From positions 1-11,268 of the forward strand of contig CAVDTK010000070.1 in NCBI GenBank assembly GCA_963611755.1: a stretch of DNA of 11,268 nt, in the 5' to 3' direction. This document shows, one piece after another, positions 6,629 through 11,268 of this stretch; positions within the stretch are counted from its first letter, which is position 1, and each line of letters opens with the position of its first letter. The stretch comes from Paratractidigestivibacter sp963611755. Lineage in GTDB: Bacteria; Actinomycetota; Coriobacteriia; Coriobacteriales; Atopobiaceae. Below the pieces are notes generated by a model that searched no databases, had not been told where the DNA came from, and worked only from the letters and a program-made list of their open reading frames with translations. Both the position numbers and the translations under genes were made by a program.

Positions 6629-7880
6629 CGCCGGCACCCCCTACTACCTGGGGATCCGTCGATACATCACCGGTGGACAGGATGCGCGCCTGGAGGTACT
6701 TGTCCTGCCACAGCGCCGTCATGATGCCCTGCCACGACATGCTGAACGACAGGTACTTCTCGGCGGATTCCGTGGCAAAGGCGTCGGCCTCTTTGACCCC
6801 GCGCACAAGGATGCGCAGGTATTCGCGGCGATACGGCCCCGTGACCAGGCGGCGCAGCGCGGTCTTGACCACGCGCTCGCGCACGCCCTCGGAAAGCCAG
6901 GGCGCGGGATAGGGCATGAGAGAGTCCGCCGTGATGGTGCGCAGGTTGCGGCGGGCGTTCATGGCGTTGAGCTTGCGGTACTCGTAGAGCCAGCGGTAGG
7001 CGTCCTGCATAAAGAGGGACGGCTCGGGCGCCATCTCGTCGGGGAGCTCCAGGCTCACCGACCAGGCGTTGTCGAGCCACACGTCCATGCCGTTGGCGCG
7101 CAGGTTAAGCACGTAGTCCAGGTCTTCTCCGCGCGTGATAAAGGGGTCGAAGGGAACCCTGGTGTAGGCCTGCGCGTGGATGGCGCAGCAGCCGCCGCTC
7201 ATGTGGTTGGAGCGAGAAATGCGGGTGCCTTCCTGGGCTTTCTTCATGACCTCGTTGAAGCCGGCGGCCTTTGACCAGTACTTCTCGGACCACTTGGTCG
7301 ACGGCTTGGCGTAGCACGAGCCGTTCTTATCCACAAAGTAGCCGCTCTTGCACAGGATCTTGAGGTTTTGCCTGGTCAGGTGGCCTAAGCCGTAGACCGC
7401 GTCGACAAGGAAGTCGGGCGAGTCCACGGTCTCGTCGTCGGCGAGAAAAACCACCGAGTCGTGGCCAAAGACGCAGGCCGCGACCAGGCCCAGGTTCTTG
7501 ATGGCACCGTAGCCGCGAAGGGCGACGTTCTCCCCCGCGATGTTGGGGATCATCTTGGCCACGGAATCCTTGATGCACGCGGACTCGCGCGCGCCGATGA
7601 TCAGCGTGTTGAGGTTGGGATGGCTCCTGCAGATGCTGGTCACGCGGGCGCGGGCAGACTCCTCGCAGTCCTTGTCGGCCACCACCAAAACGATCACCCG
7701 CAGGACGCCGCGGACCTTCTCGAGCGAGGCCAGGCAGGTCTCAAGCTCGGGCATGGGCTTGGTGATGGGCGTCGCGTAGTCGTAGGCGCCCCACTCCCCC
7801 ACGTTGGGGACATGGGACTCGCTTGTCCAATAGGACGGTATGACGATCGCTGGATTCAAAAAACCACCTATACCAGGCAT
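6612..7880 (-). CDS. GT-A fold (family 2-like) glycosyltransferase
   Basis: 422 residues resembling an inverting nucleotide-sugar glycosyltransferase. The beginning AIVIPSYW (11-18) is the first nucleotide-binding strand. GYGAIKNLGL (123-132) leads to VVFLADDE (143-150), the DXD-like metal/nucleotide site. The stretch HMSGGCCAIHAQAY (226-239) and FITRGEDLDY (247-256) match the acceptor-side region, in which an ED(L/X)D motif usually holds the catalytic acid. No transmembrane helix or signal peptide is evident, so it is probably cytosolic, acting on a surface-glycan or lipid-linked acceptor. The C-terminal ~130 residues are rich in arginine and are not assigned. ATG 7880 has a poor ribosome site. 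A TTG at 7859 has AGGTGG four bases upstream and would start the protein right before AIVIPSYW, so it may be the true start. It heads the operon and overlaps the kinase gene by 17 bp. Donor and acceptor are unknown. Confidence 0.85.
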   Translation of the reverse strand: MPGIGGFLNPAIVIPSYWTSESHVPNVGEWGAYDYATPITKPMPELETCLASLEKVRGVLRVIVLVVADKDCEESARARVTSICRSHPNLNTLIIGARESACIKDSVAKMIPNIAGENVALRGYGAIKNLGLVAACVFGHDSVVFLADDETVDSPDFLVDAVYGLGHLTRQNLKILCKSGYFVDKNGSCYAKPSTKWSEKYWSKAAGFNEVMKKAQEGTRISRSNHMSGGCCAIHAQAYTRVPFDPFITRGEDLDYVLNLRANGMDVWLDNAWSVSLELPDEMAPEPSLFMQDAYRWLYEYRKLNAMNARRNLRTITADSLMPYPAPWLSEGVRERVVKTALRRLVTGPYRREYLRILVRGVKEADAFATESAEKYLSFSMSWQGIMTALWQDKYLQARILSTGDVSTDPQVVGGAGDEAAQ

Positions 7881-7929
7881 TTGTTGCCCGGGTTGTCAGA
7901 CGCTTGCCGTGCGAACAGATCCAAACAGA

Positions 7930-7948
7930 AAAGTTCAACTTTATTATG
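7930..7948 (-). promoter_or_regulatory. candidate promoter and operator of the glycosyltransferase-LytS-LytTR operon
   Basis: On the minus strand CATAAT (7948-7943, five of six matches to TATAAT) is the best -10 in an AT-rich stretch (about 7915-7985) before the operon; no good -35 stands at 16-18 bp. Immediately downstream, over the predicted transcription start, lies a perfect dyad AAAGTT-C-AACTTT (7930-7942). A protein bound there would block initiation or early elongation, so a regulator site is plausible, though none is identified. The leader to ATG 7880 would be about 55 nt. Confidence 0.35.
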
Positions 7949-8002
7949 AACCACCTTTGGCATATTTGCATGTAACGCCACACAAGTTGCTCCCCCGGCA
8001 CC

Positions 8003-8040
8003 AAAAAACCGGGCCGGAAGCACATGGCCTCCGACCCGGT
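8003..8040 (-). terminator. rho-independent terminator of the PFOR gene
   Basis: On the minus strand a 14-bp stem (8040-8027 with 8021-8008, ACCGGG at the base, two G-U pairs) closes a 5-nt loop and is followed by six Ts (8008-8003, the first pairing with the stem base). It lies 45 bp after the PFOR stop. It is the clearest intrinsic terminator in the window and separates PFOR from the glycosyltransferase operon. Confidence 0.92.
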
Positions 8041-8085
8041 CTGGGGGGCGCCGAGAAGAACCTCGAGCCCGTGATGTCTTATGCC

Positions 8086-11268
<3,183 letters not shown>

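Noticed and set aside
5543..7274. Plus-strand frames of 393 and 366 codons antisense to the kinase and glycosyltransferase genes
   Set aside because: They lack recognisable domains, have biased composition (many R, H, G, A, V) and lie opposite well-defined domain proteins on the minus strand.
7741..8025. Minus-strand frame of 94 codons over the glycosyltransferase promoter and 5' end
   Set aside because: It overlaps the glycosyltransferase in another frame, begins inside the PFOR terminator and has no recognisable protein features.

Overview
The window is GC-rich, densely coding bacterial chromosome. The gene content (single-chain pyruvate:ferredoxin oxidoreductase, thioredoxin, glycolytic phosphoglucose isomerase, LytS/LytTR two-component pair), the strong GC bias at third codon positions and the protein flavour fit an anaerobic high-GC Gram-positive. 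My best guess is class Coriobacteriia (Olsenella/Atopobium/Collinsella-like). This is inferred from memory of such proteins, not from a search.

Layout. (1) 1-2096, minus strand: pgi (glucose-6-phosphate isomerase, cut by the left edge) and, upstream of it, a small protein that looks like a degenerate family-4 uracil-DNA-glycosylase fold. (2) 2097-2258: a divergent intergenic region with a candidate trxA promoter overlapped by a perfect TACCCT/AGGGTA dyad. (3) 2259-3912, plus strand: trxA, then two copies of a PAP2 phosphatase region created by an apparently exact 659-bp tandem duplication. The duplication leaves intact trxA, an in-frame PAP2-thioredoxin chimera and an intact six-helix PAP2 phosphatase, chained by TAATG stop/start overlaps. 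(4) 3973-4003: a 12-bp GC-rich hairpin terminator between convergent operons. (5) 4009-7880, minus strand: a compact four-gene operon read glycosyltransferase, LytS-type sensor kinase, LytTR response regulator, YfcE-like metallophosphoesterase. (6) 7881-8085: intergenic, with a candidate operon promoter and operator-like dyad plus the terminator of the next gene. (7) 8086-11268, minus strand: the C-terminal ~1060 residues of pyruvate:ferredoxin oxidoreductase, whose start lies beyond the right edge.

How the genes relate. pgi and PFOR are central fermentative carbon metabolism and flank the rest. The trxA-PAP2 operon joins a cytosolic redox protein with a membrane lipid-phosphate phosphatase (undecaprenyl-PP or PgpB-like activity is possible but unproven). 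The glycosyltransferase/LytS/LytTR/phosphoesterase operon suggests a surface-glycan gene co-expressed with a cell-envelope-type two-component system. The most distinctive feature is the 659-bp duplication with a 4-nt microhomology junction: a very recent rearrangement or an assembly artefact. I saw no tRNA, rRNA, CRISPR array, insertion sequence or phage gene.
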